This document shows, piece by piece, positions 1 through 6,703 of a DNA stretch of 13,527 bases (the first letter of the stretch is position 1; each line of letters begins with the position of its first letter). The notes under the pieces are model-generated. The model was not told the DNA's origin. It searched no databases and worked only from the letters and a program-made list of their open reading frames with translations. A program made the translations under genes and the position numbers. The DNA is from GSA-30 sp036568765 (GTDB lineage: Bacteria; Pseudomonadota; Gammaproteobacteria; Xanthomonadales; Rhodanobacteraceae). The stretch lies in assembly GCF_036568765.1 (NCBI RefSeq), contig NZ_DATCRY010000160.1:1-13527 (forward strand), in the 5' to 3' direction.

Positions 1-784
1 CTTCCAGGGCGCTTGCGCCGAAGACGGTCCCGATGCGCAAGACATGTGCAGACAGCGGCGCATTGCCATTGCCGCTGTCGTCGAGCACATCGGCATGCAT
101 CCCGTCACGTATGGCGCCGACGAAGGATTCGTTGACCTCTGCGCGTACGATGCGCGGTGCATTGGGCAGCAGCACGAAAACAGGGCCGGACGAAGGCGAT
201 ACCGCAGCGCCAGGCTGGATGTTGCGGCTGACGATGTTTCCGTCGACGGGAGCGACCAGGCTGCGCTGACTCAGTTCGTAGCGCGCCCCGGCCAGTTTCT
301 GCGTCGCGATCGCGACGGCTGCGCGTGCGTTGACGCTTTCGCCCTGTAATTGATCCGCGGCCTGGCGTGCATCGTCCGCGCTTTGACCGTCAGCCGCGCC
401 GGCCTCGGCTGCGCTGTTGAGCCGCTGAGCGCGTACCTGTGCGGCCTTGACCCTGGTTTGTAACAGCTCGACCTGGGCCTGGGCTTGCTGCAGTTCGGCT
501 TGTGCCGCATCGATAGCCAATTGCGCCTGCTGTGTGTCCAGGCGAGCCAGCCATTGGCCCTTGCGCACGCTGTCGCCTTCGTGCGCGGCAATTTCGGCGA
601 CGACGCCGTCGCGTGGCATCGACAAACGAAGCAGGCCACCTTCGATGTCGATGCGGCCGCGCGCCACGGCTTGATAGGTCGGTGCCGCCTGTTGAGCCGC
701 GGGCGGTTCGTCGTGCTTGCCGGAGCAGCCTGCGAGGCAGGCCGTGGCCAGCAGCAACGATGCATGGAACAGGCGCGAACTCAT
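1..784 (-). CDS. HlyD-family periplasmic adaptor (membrane fusion) lipoprotein, 3' end missing
   Basis: Adaptor subunit that would bridge the inner-membrane ABC transporter to the outer-membrane channel. The reading frame is open from the ATG at 784 to the left edge of the window (261 codons seen; C-terminus missing). Residues 1-20 form a lipoprotein signal: a short basic start, a hydrophobic run, and the lipobox LAGC with Cys20 as the lipidated residue. Then come the first biotinyl-lipoyl half (a stretch like RDGVVAEIAAHEGDSVRKGQWLA), a long Ala/Gln-rich alpha-helical hairpin typical of the periplasmic coiled coil (about residues 85-170), and the second lipoyl half (LVAPVDGNIVSRNIQPG) leading into the beta-barrel. 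This order is characteristic of MacA/HlyD/DevB-type adaptors. It is the last visible gene of the operon and starts 13 nt after the ATPase stop. The family call is firm; the exported substrate is unknown. Confidence 0.9.
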   Translation of the reverse strand, partial: MSSRLFHASLLLATACLAGCSGKHDEPPAAQQAAPTYQAVARGRIDIEGGLLRLSMPRDGVVAEIAAHEGDSVRKGQWLARLDTQQAQLAIDAAQAELQQAQAQVELLQTRVKAAQVRAQRLNSAAEAGAADGQSADDARQAADQLQGESVNARAAVAIATQKLAGARYELSQRSLVAPVDGNIVSRNIQPGAAVSPSSGPVFVLLPNAPRIVRAEVNESFVGAIRDGMHADVLDDSGNGNAPLSAHVLRIGTVFGASALE

Positions 785-797
785 GAGCGGAAATCCT

Positions 798-1538
798 CTA
801 AATAGCATCGCCGGCACGGCCGGTCGCAGGGGCGGGACGATGATCGCTCAAGATGCGGCCATCCTCCATGGTCAGCACGCGATCCGCATGCCCCACCAGG
901 CGCGGATCGTGCGTAACGCAAAGCACCGTGGTGCCGTGCGTGCGGGCAATGCGGTGCAGAATATCGATAACGATCTGGCCGTTGGCGGCATCCAGTGCGC
1001 TGGTCGGTTCGTCGGCGAAAAGCAGCTCCGGCTCTTTGGCCAGCGCGCGTGCGATCGCAACGCGTTGTTTTTCACCGCCGGAAAGTTCTGAGGGACGCAA
1101 GGCCATGCGCGGTCCGAGACCCACTTCCTCCAGGGAGGCGGCGGCGCGACGGCGTGCTTCGGCATCGTCCAGGCCCAGGTAGCTGAGCGGCAGCGCCACT
1201 TGTTCGAGCGCGTTCAGGGCAGGGAACAGGTTGAAACCTTGGAACACGAAGCCGGTGTGGCGCAATCGGAAGCGTTCGAGTTGTCGTGTATCCAGTTCGC
1301 CCAAGTCCTGTCCCAGGGCATGGACGCTACCCTGGTCGGGGCGCTGCAAGCCGCTGAGTATCGACAGCAAGGTGCTCTTGCCGCAGCCCGATGGACCGGA
1401 AATCAAGGTCAGTTCGCCGGCGGCCACATCCAGGGTCAGATCCTGCAATACCACAGATTGCAGTTTGCCGGTGGTAAAGGCTTTGCTGACGTTGTGCGCC
1501 TGCAGCGAGATCGTGGCGGTATGAGATGCAGATGACAT
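798..1538 (-). CDS. ABC transporter ATP-binding protein, LolD/MacB/DevA type
   Basis: Cytoplasmic ATPase subunit that powers the exporter; 246 aa, the usual length for a single nucleotide-binding domain. All catalytic motifs are visible: Walker A GPSGCGKST (residues 48-56), Q-loop Gln100 in FVFQGFNLFP, the signature LSGGEKQR (152-159), Walker B LLFADE (172-177) with catalytic Glu177, D-loop SALDA, and H-loop His210 in CVTHDPRL. The Q-loop surroundings (FQ-FNLFPALNALEQVALPL) and the order of motifs match the LolD/MacB/FtsE subfamily, which works with FtsX-like permeases by mechanotransmission rather than by transport through a membrane pore. That is family knowledge, not something shown here. 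The start lies 3 nt after the permease stop, so translation is probably coupled. The C-terminal tail after the H-loop region is short and Ala/Arg-rich, with no extra domain. Confidence 0.95.
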   Translation of the reverse strand: MSSASHTATISLQAHNVSKAFTTGKLQSVVLQDLTLDVAAGELTLISGPSGCGKSTLLSILSGLQRPDQGSVHALGQDLGELDTRQLERFRLRHTGFVFQGFNLFPALNALEQVALPLSYLGLDDAEARRRAAASLEEVGLGPRMALRPSELSGGEKQRVAIARALAKEPELLFADEPTSALDAANGQIVIDILHRIARTHGTTVLCVTHDPRLVGHADRVLTMEDGRILSDHRPAPATGRAGDAI

Positions 1539-1541
1539 CGC

Positions 1542-2675
1542 TTATCTCAACAATGTCGCAGGATCGGCACGGCGCAGGCTGCGCATGGCCGCAAGACCGG
1601 ATACCGCGGCCAAACCGAGGATGACTACGACACAGGCCAGAATGGCAACCGCCGAAAACGCCACTGGCACGTTGTAGCTGCGAGCAAGCAGGAACAGTAG
1701 GCCGCCCAGGGCCAGGCTGCCGACCAGGCCGAGCGCGCCGACCCAGAAGGCCTGCTCGAGTACGACCTTGCGCAGCGCGCCGACACCCACGCCCAGCGCA
1801 TTGAGCGTGGCGTATTCGCGCACCGAGCCGACCACCGCGGCGACCAATGTCTGGCTGGTAATGACCGCGCCGACCAGGAAAACGATACCGGCCAGGAACA
1901 GCACGGCGGCGCCTGCGCCTGTATCGAGCATCCAGTACATCTTCGAGCGGTTGGCGAAATGCTTCGCCGTCCATACGTCGTATGGACCGAAGCTGCCGGT
2001 GCCGCGCAAGCGCCGGGCGACCGCGCGTGCCTGGTTCGGGTCATGCAGCTTGGCAACGAAATACGTCATGCGCCCTTCGTTGGATGGATCGGTATCCAGG
2101 TTGCGTGCCGTCGCCAGTGACGCGACCACGTTCACTCCACCGAGTGCGCGCAGGCCGCTACCGACGCCGACCACCTGCACACGCTGGCCGTTGATGATTG
2201 CGCTGTCGCCGATTTTGACGCCGAGACTGTCGAGGTCGGCGCGATCGACGATGACGGCGTTGGGGCCGTTCAAGCGCTCGCGCAAGTCTGGCGACAAGGC
2301 GTGCGAGAACATCAAGCCATCGGGCCGTGGATCGATGCCCGAAACGAATACCGAGACACCTCCCGTATCGTTTGGGCCGCGCCAATCGGCATCGACCCAA
2401 TGAAAAGGTTCGACCTTGCTGACGGCCGGGTCCATCCACAGGCGCATTTCTACATCCGCATCGATCGAGCGACCGAGGTTGACACTCTGTGTGCCTGGGT
2501 AACCGGCCCACAGATCGGCCGACGATCCGGTGATGTAGACGCTGGCACTGCCGAAGATGCCGAGTACCAAGGCTGCCTGCAGCAATTGCAGGAGACCTGC
2601 GAAGCATACGGCGAGAATAGCCGGCAGGAACCGCCGCCATTCATAGATCAGGGTCTTGCGTGCGAGTGCGACCAT
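1542..2675 (-). CDS. ABC transporter permease, FtsX/MacB/DevC-like
   Basis: Inner-membrane subunit of the exporter; 377 aa. The layout is that of an FtsX/MacB-type permease: one N-terminal membrane helix (about residues 17-40), a periplasmic domain of about 210 residues (MacB-PCD-like), then three C-terminal helices (about 255-278, 313-332, 337-360). Between TM2 and TM3 lies the conserved cytoplasmic coupling segment REYATLNALGVG, and the protein ends in the usual ADPATLLR-like tail. There is no fused ATPase domain, so it resembles DevC or LolC/E more than MacB, whose ATPase is N-terminal. It would act as a homodimer with the ATPase encoded next. The ATG overlaps the stop of the upstream outer-membrane factor by one base (TGATG). 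Family is confident; substrate is unknown. Confidence 0.92.
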   Translation of the reverse strand: MVALARKTLIYEWRRFLPAILAVCFAGLLQLLQAALVLGIFGSASVYITGSSADLWAGYPGTQSVNLGRSIDADVEMRLWMDPAVSKVEPFHWVDADWRGPNDTGGVSVFVSGIDPRPDGLMFSHALSPDLRERLNGPNAVIVDRADLDSLGVKIGDSAIINGQRVQVVGVGSGLRALGGVNVVASLATARNLDTDPSNEGRMTYFVAKLHDPNQARAVARRLRGTGSFGPYDVWTAKHFANRSKMYWMLDTGAGAAVLFLAGIVFLVGAVITSQTLVAAVVGSVREYATLNALGVGVGALRKVVLEQAFWVGALGLVGSLALGGLLFLLARSYNVPVAFSAVAILACVVVILGLAAVSGLAAMRSLRRADPATLLR

Positions 2676-4114
2676 CAGCGCGCGACCTTGTCGCGCGTCG
2701 CACCGTCGGCGTTGCCGGTGCTCAGCGGCGCGCCACCCAAGGCTTTGTACAGCGAGACATAGGCCAGGTCGCGCGCGGCGCGTGCATTGATCAGTTCGAG
2801 CTGCGCACGCTGTTGCTCGATCAGGCTGTCTTGCACATCGAGCGTCGAAGCCAGATTCAATTCGGCCCGCTTGCGCGCCCCCGCGGTGCTGCGATCGAGA
2901 GCGTCGAATGCTGACTGCAACGATGTTTCGCGGTCGCGCAATTGTTCAAGGTCGCCCATGGCGGTTTCGACCTCGGCGACGCCTTGCAGCACGGCCTGGC
3001 GATAGGCGAGTACGGCCGCTTGCAACTGATGGCCTTTGGCGTCGGCGGCGGCCTGGCGCTGCCCCCAATCGAACAACGGCACATCTATTACCGGACCGAG
3101 CGAGAAAATACCTTCGCCCGTATGCACGCGGTGGTTACGGGCGATATTGGTCGACCACTGCAGCGACGTGCCGATACCCAGGTGCGGGTAGACATCGGCC
3201 TGGCTCAGGCCGGCTTCGCCTGCAGTGCGTAGTACTTCGGCTTCGGCGGCGGCAATTTCCGGTCGAGTGCGCAACAGGTCGCCGGGTGCATGCGTCACTT
3301 GCCAGTCGCCCAGTTGGGGTTGCGGACCGGGCTGCAGCCAGGCGTCGTCCGGTTCGTTCTGCCCGAGCAGAACAGCCAACTGTTGGGCACTGGCGATAAT
3401 GGCTTGGTTGGGCTCGGCCAGCGCCGCTTGGGCTCGCGCGAGTTCGGCCTGGGCACGGGCGACTTCCGCGGCGGGACTCAGTCGCAGGCGCTCGCGCAGT
3501 TCCGTCAATCGCACTTTTTCCTGCGCGGCATCGCGCATGGCGTTCAGGCCCACCCGTTGCTGCTGCGCGGTGCGCAGCTCGATCCAGCGTCGGGCGACTT
3601 CGGCGACCAGCGACACGCGGGCACCGTCCAAGGCGGCCCGTGCCTGGTTTTCCTGTCCTTGGGCGACGCGCCCCGCATTCGTCCAGGTGCCGAACAACGG
3701 CAGCTCCCAGAGAGCGTCGAAACCCACCACGAAGAACGATGCGCTGGTATCCGGGTCGATGACATCGTTGGTGCGCAAGCTTAGCGAAGGCAGATAACCG
3801 TCATGTCGATGGCCGTTCAATATCCGCGCTGCCCGAAGGCGCTCGGCGGCCTGGGCTACCTCGAGATTGTTGCCCAGCGCGCGGTCGATGAGATCGTCCA
3901 GTTGCGGATCGCCCAGTGCTTTCCACCAATCGCGCAGATCGGCTTGAGGCGGACGTGCATCGGCTGGCAAATTGCGCCATGCCGTCGGCAACGAGGGCTT
4001 GAGCTCGGGTAGCGGCGCGGCCGAGCAGCCTGCCAAAGCCAGGGCAAGGCACAGCGAAGCTGGACCGAAACGCAGCCAAGGCCGGTATGTGGCGATTCCC
4101 GATGAACTGTACAA
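2675..4114 (-). CDS. Outer-membrane factor lipoprotein, NodT/OprM type (efflux channel)
   Basis: TolC-like outer-membrane channel completing the tripartite exporter, about 479 aa with the start chosen. A lipoprotein signal is clear: hydrophobic LCLALALAGC followed by SAAPLPELKP, lipidated on the Cys of LAGC. The mature part has the two OEP repeats: an opening ADLRDWWKALGDPQLDDLIDRAL block, long Ala/Gln-rich helices, a second-repeat landmark RTRPEIAAAEAEVLRTAGEAGLSQADVYPHLG, and PLFDWGQRQ with YRQAVLQGVAEVETAM near the end. The start is uncertain. The frame stays open upstream across the antisense of the neighbouring phosphatase gene, but the signal peptide fixes the true N-terminus near 4060-4114. 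There is no in-frame ATG or GTG there. The TTG at 4112-4114 gives a 30-residue signal, and a CTG about 13 codons further in would give a tighter one. No strong ribosome binding site precedes either. Confidence 0.85.
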   Translation of the reverse strand: MYSSSGIATYRPWLRFGPASLCLALALAGCSAAPLPELKPSLPTAWRNLPADARPPQADLRDWWKALGDPQLDDLIDRALGNNLEVAQAAERLRAARILNGHRHDGYLPSLSLRTNDVIDPDTSASFFVVGFDALWELPLFGTWTNAGRVAQGQENQARAALDGARVSLVAEVARRWIELRTAQQQRVGLNAMRDAAQEKVRLTELRERLRLSPAAEVARAQAELARAQAALAEPNQAIIASAQQLAVLLGQNEPDDAWLQPGPQPQLGDWQVTHAPGDLLRTRPEIAAAEAEVLRTAGEAGLSQADVYPHLGIGTSLQWSTNIARNHRVHTGEGIFSLGPVIDVPLFDWGQRQAAADAKGHQLQAAVLAYRQAVLQGVAEVETAMGDLEQLRDRETSLQSAFDALDRSTAGARKRAELNLASTLDVQDSLIEQQRAQLELINARAARDLAYVSLYKALGGAPLSTGNADGATRDKVAR

Positions 4115-4165
4115 CGCGAGCGGGGACAGGGCGATGACTCCTGGGGCACTGCTGGGGATCAGCCT

Positions 4166-4273
4166 GGGATGAACGAGCTTCGCCACCGGGTTCGTGGCGA
4201 GGTTTGCTCGTCCCGGAGGCGGCAGGCCAGCCTCTTCCGGTACCTGCCCCTTAAGGCGAGGGGTGAAGGCAGG
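4166..4273 (-). other. Three consecutive stem-loops in the leader of the efflux operon
   Basis: Three inverted repeats lie head to tail between the divergent genes. Hairpin A pairs 4173-4178 with 4206-4211 (ACGAGC/GCTCGT) and, inside it, 4180-4186 with 4194-4200 (TCGCCAC/GTGGCGA, perfect, 7-nt loop); GGG 4166-4168 can extend it with CCC 4212-4214. Hairpin B pairs 4213-4220 with 4230-4240 (CCGGAGGC, with a 3-nt bulge on the other arm). Hairpin C pairs 4247-4251 with 4259-4263 (CCCCT/AGGGG), extended by 4243-4246 with 4270-4273. No U-run follows on either strand, so these are not simple terminators. Relative to the suggested minus-strand promoter they would sit in the 5' untranslated leader. 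I match them to no riboswitch class I know; a dispersed palindromic repeat is an alternative. Confidence 0.5.
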
Positions 4274-4355
4274 GCAGAAGCATAACCGTTTAGACCGCCC
4301 GCCGTCCCCTTTTTGCACGCTTATCGAACGCATCCGATACGGCCTAAGTCTTCGG

Positions 4356-4384
4356 TTTATCGACGTTATTTGACTCTCTGTCAT
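4356..4384 (-). promoter_or_regulatory. Possible sigma-70 promoter for the efflux operon
   Basis: Reading the minus strand, ATGACA (4384-4379; five of six bases of TTGACA) is followed by a 17-nt spacer and GATAAA (4361-4356; four of six of TATAAT). Transcription would start near 4349, giving a leader of about 235 nt before the suggested TTG start. This is a pattern match only. Confidence 0.35.
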
Positions 4385-4405
4385 TGCAAGAAAGGGGGCC
4401 GAAAG

Positions 4406-4432
4406 GGGTGGGCACTCAAGATGCGCCCACCC
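4406..4432 (+). promoter_or_regulatory. Perfect 8-bp inverted repeat in the phosphatase leader
   Basis: GGGTGGGC (4406-4413) and GCCCACCC (4425-4432) are exact reverse complements around an 11-nt loop. The right arm ends 10 nt before the GGAG ribosome binding site at 4443-4446. It could be an RNA hairpin affecting translation or attenuation, or an operator for a dimeric regulator. There is no U-run after it. Confidence 0.45.
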
Positions 4433-4442
4433 AAGACATGTT

Positions 4443-4456
4443 GGAGCGCATGCGTG
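4443..4456 (+). promoter_or_regulatory. Ribosome binding site that fixes a GTG start
   Basis: GGAG at 4443-4446 lies 7 nt before GTG 4454-4456. This selects the GTG over upstream in-frame ATG codons (4313 onward), whose predicted N-terminal extension is low-complexity and unlike the HAD family. The next residues, TAWKILCDFDGT, place the catalytic motif where HAD-IB proteins have it. Confidence 0.75.
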
Positions 4457-5149
4457 ACTGCGTGGAAAATCCTCTGCGACTTCGACGGTACCATTTCCGT
4501 TGAGGACGTCATCGACTCGTTGCTGGACCGGTTCGGCCGCCCTGGTTGGGAGGTGCTCGAACAGGATTGGCGTGCGGGCAGGATCGGTTCGCGCGAATGC
4601 ATGACTGGCCAGGTGGCCTTGCTTGAGCTGACCCAGGCGGAATTGGACAAGCACTTGTCCACCCTGTGGATCGACCATGCATTCCCGGCCTTTGTGGCCA
4701 AGGCCCGTGAGCTCGCGACGCCGATCCGCATTGTCAGCGACGGTCTGGATTACGCGATCGAGCAGATTCTTGGCCGTTACGGCCTGGATGCGCTTCCGCT
4801 CGCGGCCAATCATCTTGCTCCAGGTACGCCACCGCGCAAATGGCAGTTGACCTCGCCGTTCCAGGCCGAAGGTTGCCGTAGCGGCACCTGCAAATGCGCT
4901 TGCGTGGAGCAGGCCCGCCAGGCCGGCTACAAGACCTTGCTGATCGGCGACGGTGCTTCGGATTTCTGCGCGGCGGACCGTGTCGATTTCGTCTTTGCCA
5001 AGCATCGCTTGATCGAGCATTGCCGTCATGCCGGCATTCCCTATGTGCCGATCACCGGTTTCGAAGATGCGTTGGAGCTGCTGCCGCGCTTGCTCGACGG
5101 TAGTCTTATCGAACATGCCGCTCCTGCCGTGGCTGCGGCCGCGCGCTGA
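4454..5149 (+). CDS. HAD-IB family phosphatase, MtnX/SerB-like
   Basis: Probable cytoplasmic phosphomonoesterase, 231 aa from the GTG start, a normal length for MtnX-like HAD-IB enzymes. Motif I is DFDGT (nucleophile Asp9, general acid Asp11). Motif II is the Ser of IRIVSDGLDY. The motif III lysine is probably Lys147 in GTCKCAC. Motif IV is GDGASD (165-170) with the metal-binding Asp166 and Asp170. The cap between motifs I and II is helical (WEVLEQDWRAGRIGSRECM), as in phosphoserine phosphatase and MtnX. Four cysteines, 141, 146, 148 and 150 (C-x4-C-x-C-x-C), surround the motif III lysine. MtnX homologues carry a Cys-Cys-Lys-type stretch here, so this is a family trait in expanded form. No other methionine-salvage gene is nearby, so a true MtnX role is unproven. 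An aminotransferase follows 38 nt downstream, probably co-transcribed. Confidence 0.85.
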   Translation: MTAWKILCDFDGTISVEDVIDSLLDRFGRPGWEVLEQDWRAGRIGSRECMTGQVALLELTQAELDKHLSTLWIDHAFPAFVAKARELATPIRIVSDGLDYAIEQILGRYGLDALPLAANHLAPGTPPRKWQLTSPFQAEGCRSGTCKCACVEQARQAGYKTLLIGDGASDFCAADRVDFVFAKHRLIEHCRHAGIPYVPITGFEDALELLPRLLDGSLIEHAAPAVAAAAR

Positions 5150-5187
5150 GTCACTCACACTTTTTCAAGCCTTTGGATTTTTTCCCG

Positions 5188-6594
5188 ATGAATGTCTACG
5201 ACAAGAACGCCGAAGTCGTGATCGACGACGCGCAGCTGCTTGCCGACGAAGCGCTCTATAGTTCGTTCGGCGACACCGTGCATTACGTCGACCCGCCGAA
5301 GATCTTCCGTCACGGCGAGGGCAGCTACATGTACGACACGGCCGGTGTGCCGTTCCTCGACCTGCAGATGTGGTACTCGGCAGTCAATTTCGGTTACAGC
5401 AACAAACGCCTGAACGATACGCTCAAGCGCCAGATCGACTTGTTGCCGCAGGTCGCCAGCCAGTACCTGCATCAGACCCGCATCCAGTTGGCCAAGACCA
5501 TCGCGGTCGATGCGCAGGAGAAGTTCGGTCTCAAGGGCCGTGTGCACTTCAATGTCGGCGGCGCGCAGGCCGTGGAAGACTCGCTCAAGCTGGTGCGCAA
5601 CTACACCGGTGGCAAGAGCTTGATGTTCGCCTTCGAGGGCGGCTATCACGGTCGTACGCTGGGCGCTTCGTCGATCACCTCCAGCTACCGCTATCGTCGT
5701 CGCTTCGGCCACTTCGGCGAGCGTGCGATGTTTATCCCGTTCCCGTATCCGTTCCGCCGTCCGAAGGGCATGACGCCGGAAGAGTATTCCGATGCGTGCG
5801 TGCGCCAGTTCGAGCGCCTGTTCGAAACCGAATACAACGGCGTGTGGGATCCGAAGGTTAACCAGGCCGAGTACGCCGCGTTCTACGTCGAGCCGATCCA
5901 GGGCACAGGCGGCTACGTCGTGCCGCCGCGCAACTTCTTCAAGGACCTCAAGAAGGTACTGGACAAGTACGGCATCCTCATGGTGGTCGACGAAATCCAG
6001 ATGGGCTTCTGGCGCACCGGCAAACTGTGGTCGATCGAGCACTTCGGCGTGACACCGGATGCGATCGTGTTCGGCAAGGCGTTGACCAACGGCTTGAATC
6101 CGTTGTCGGGCCTGTGGGCGCGCGAAGAAATGATCAATCCGACGATCTTCCCGCCGGGTTCCACCCACTCGACGTTCAATTCCAATCCGCTCGGTACTTC
6201 GCTGGGTCTGGAAGTGATCAAGATGGGCTACGAGCTCGATTACGAAACCAGCGTTGCGAAGAAGGGTGCACACTTCCTCGAAGGCCTGAAGGATCTGCAG
6301 AAGCGTCACAAGGAAATCGGCGACGTCGATGGACTGGGGCTGGCGCTGCGCGCGGAGATCTGCACGGACGACGGCTTCACGCCAAACAAGGCGCTGCTGG
6401 ACAAGATGGTCGATATCGGCTTGGCCGGCGACCTGGAGCACAACGGCAAGAAGATCGGCCTGGTGCTCGATGTCGGCGGTTGGTACAAGAATGTCATCAC
6501 TTTCGCGCCGTCGCTGGATATCAGCCACGAGGAAATCGACCTGGCCATCGCGCTGCTCGACCAGCTGCTGACCAAGGCCAAGAAGGCGATGTGA
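5188..6594 (+). CDS. Class III PLP-dependent aminotransferase (aspartate aminotransferase family)
   Basis: Cytoplasmic PLP enzyme moving an amino group from an amine or omega-amino acid to a 2-oxo acid; 468 aa, a little longer than the usual 420-450. Visible landmarks: the cofactor-phosphate loop NVGGAQAVE (122-130), the ring-stacking segment GGYHGRTLGA (151-160), the acceptor-side EPIQGTGGY (235-243), VVDEIQMGF with pyridine-binding Asp268, and the Schiff-base Lys297 in AIVFGKALTNG, then STHSTFNSNPLG. These define fold type I, class III (GABA, ornithine and lysine aminotransferase relatives). The substrate cannot be inferred; features near the active site do not single out one known enzyme. 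I chose the ATG at 5188. A TTG at 5173 is in frame but has no ribosome binding site. It follows the HAD phosphatase by 38 nt and ends before a strong terminator, so the two probably serve one pathway, for example dephosphorylation then transamination. That is inference. Confidence 0.92.
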   Translation: MNVYDKNAEVVIDDAQLLADEALYSSFGDTVHYVDPPKIFRHGEGSYMYDTAGVPFLDLQMWYSAVNFGYSNKRLNDTLKRQIDLLPQVASQYLHQTRIQLAKTIAVDAQEKFGLKGRVHFNVGGAQAVEDSLKLVRNYTGGKSLMFAFEGGYHGRTLGASSITSSYRYRRRFGHFGERAMFIPFPYPFRRPKGMTPEEYSDACVRQFERLFETEYNGVWDPKVNQAEYAAFYVEPIQGTGGYVVPPRNFFKDLKKVLDKYGILMVVDEIQMGFWRTGKLWSIEHFGVTPDAIVFGKALTNGLNPLSGLWAREEMINPTIFPPGSTHSTFNSNPLGTSLGLEVIKMGYELDYETSVAKKGAHFLEGLKDLQKRHKEIGDVDGLGLALRAEICTDDGFTPNKALLDKMVDIGLAGDLEHNGKKIGLVLDVGGWYKNVITFAPSLDISHEEIDLAIALLDQLLTKAKKAM

Positions 6595-6670
6595 GTTCGA
6601 TGGCGCGGACACGTATTGTTCGCGCCGATGATTTATGTCCGTAGTTTCCCGTGCAGGGGAAGTGTGACAG

Positions 6671-6703
6671 CGGCGGCATCCTTGGGGTGCCGCCGTTTTT
6701 TTT
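6671..6703 (+). terminator. Rho-independent terminator of the phosphatase/aminotransferase unit
   Basis: CGGCGGCA (6671-6678) pairs perfectly with TGCCGCCG (6688-6695) around a 9-nt loop, followed at once by eight T (6696-6703). There is no T-run for the opposite strand, so it acts on rightward transcription, 76 nt after the aminotransferase stop. Confidence 0.95.

Larger units (their letters stand above)
4115..4453. other. 339-bp divergent intergenic region
   Basis: This stretch separates the leftward efflux operon from the rightward phosphatase/aminotransferase pair. It contains the three stem-loops at 4166-4273, the possible minus-strand promoter at 4356-4384, and an 8-bp perfect inverted repeat at 4406-4432 just upstream of the phosphatase ribosome binding site. 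I find no convincing small protein in it: the frames open here are extensions or shadows of neighbouring genes. No convincing plus-strand -10/-35 pair stands out. A TTGACT at 4370-4375 has no acceptable -10 partner. Confidence 0.6.

Noticed and set aside
4213..4273. Signal recognition particle RNA or another known structured RNA in the leader, suggested by a CCGGAAG-like stretch
   Set aside because: The conserved SRP core (GGAAGGAAGCAGCC-type) is absent and the flanking pairing does not fit; no tRNA, glycine, cobalamin, TPP or guanidine riboswitch signature was found either.
4370..4398. TTGACT as a -35 element for the phosphatase gene
   Set aside because: The bases 16-18 nt downstream are a G-run with no resemblance to a -10 box.
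4313..4453. Longer N-terminus for the HAD phosphatase from ATG 4313
   Set aside because: It lacks a ribosome binding site, has unusual composition, and motif I would be displaced by 47 residues. The GTG at 4454 has GGAG at ideal spacing.
4115..5158. Extension of the outer-membrane factor frame to an 827-aa protein
   Set aside because: The extra 340-odd residues are antisense to the HAD phosphatase, show no domain, and would bury a clear lipoprotein signal peptide in mid-protein.
5155..6612. A 485-codon open frame on the minus strand, covering the whole aminotransferase gene
   Set aside because: It is the antisense shadow of a GC-rich gene; the plus strand has all class III aminotransferase motifs, a start and a terminator, while the antisense product shows no recognisable domain.
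6602..6641. Alternative hairpins GGCGCG/CGCGCC and CGGACA/TGTCCG just after the aminotransferase stop
   Set aside because: They are short stems with long loops that exclude each other; the strong terminator at 6671-6703 accounts for 3' end formation.
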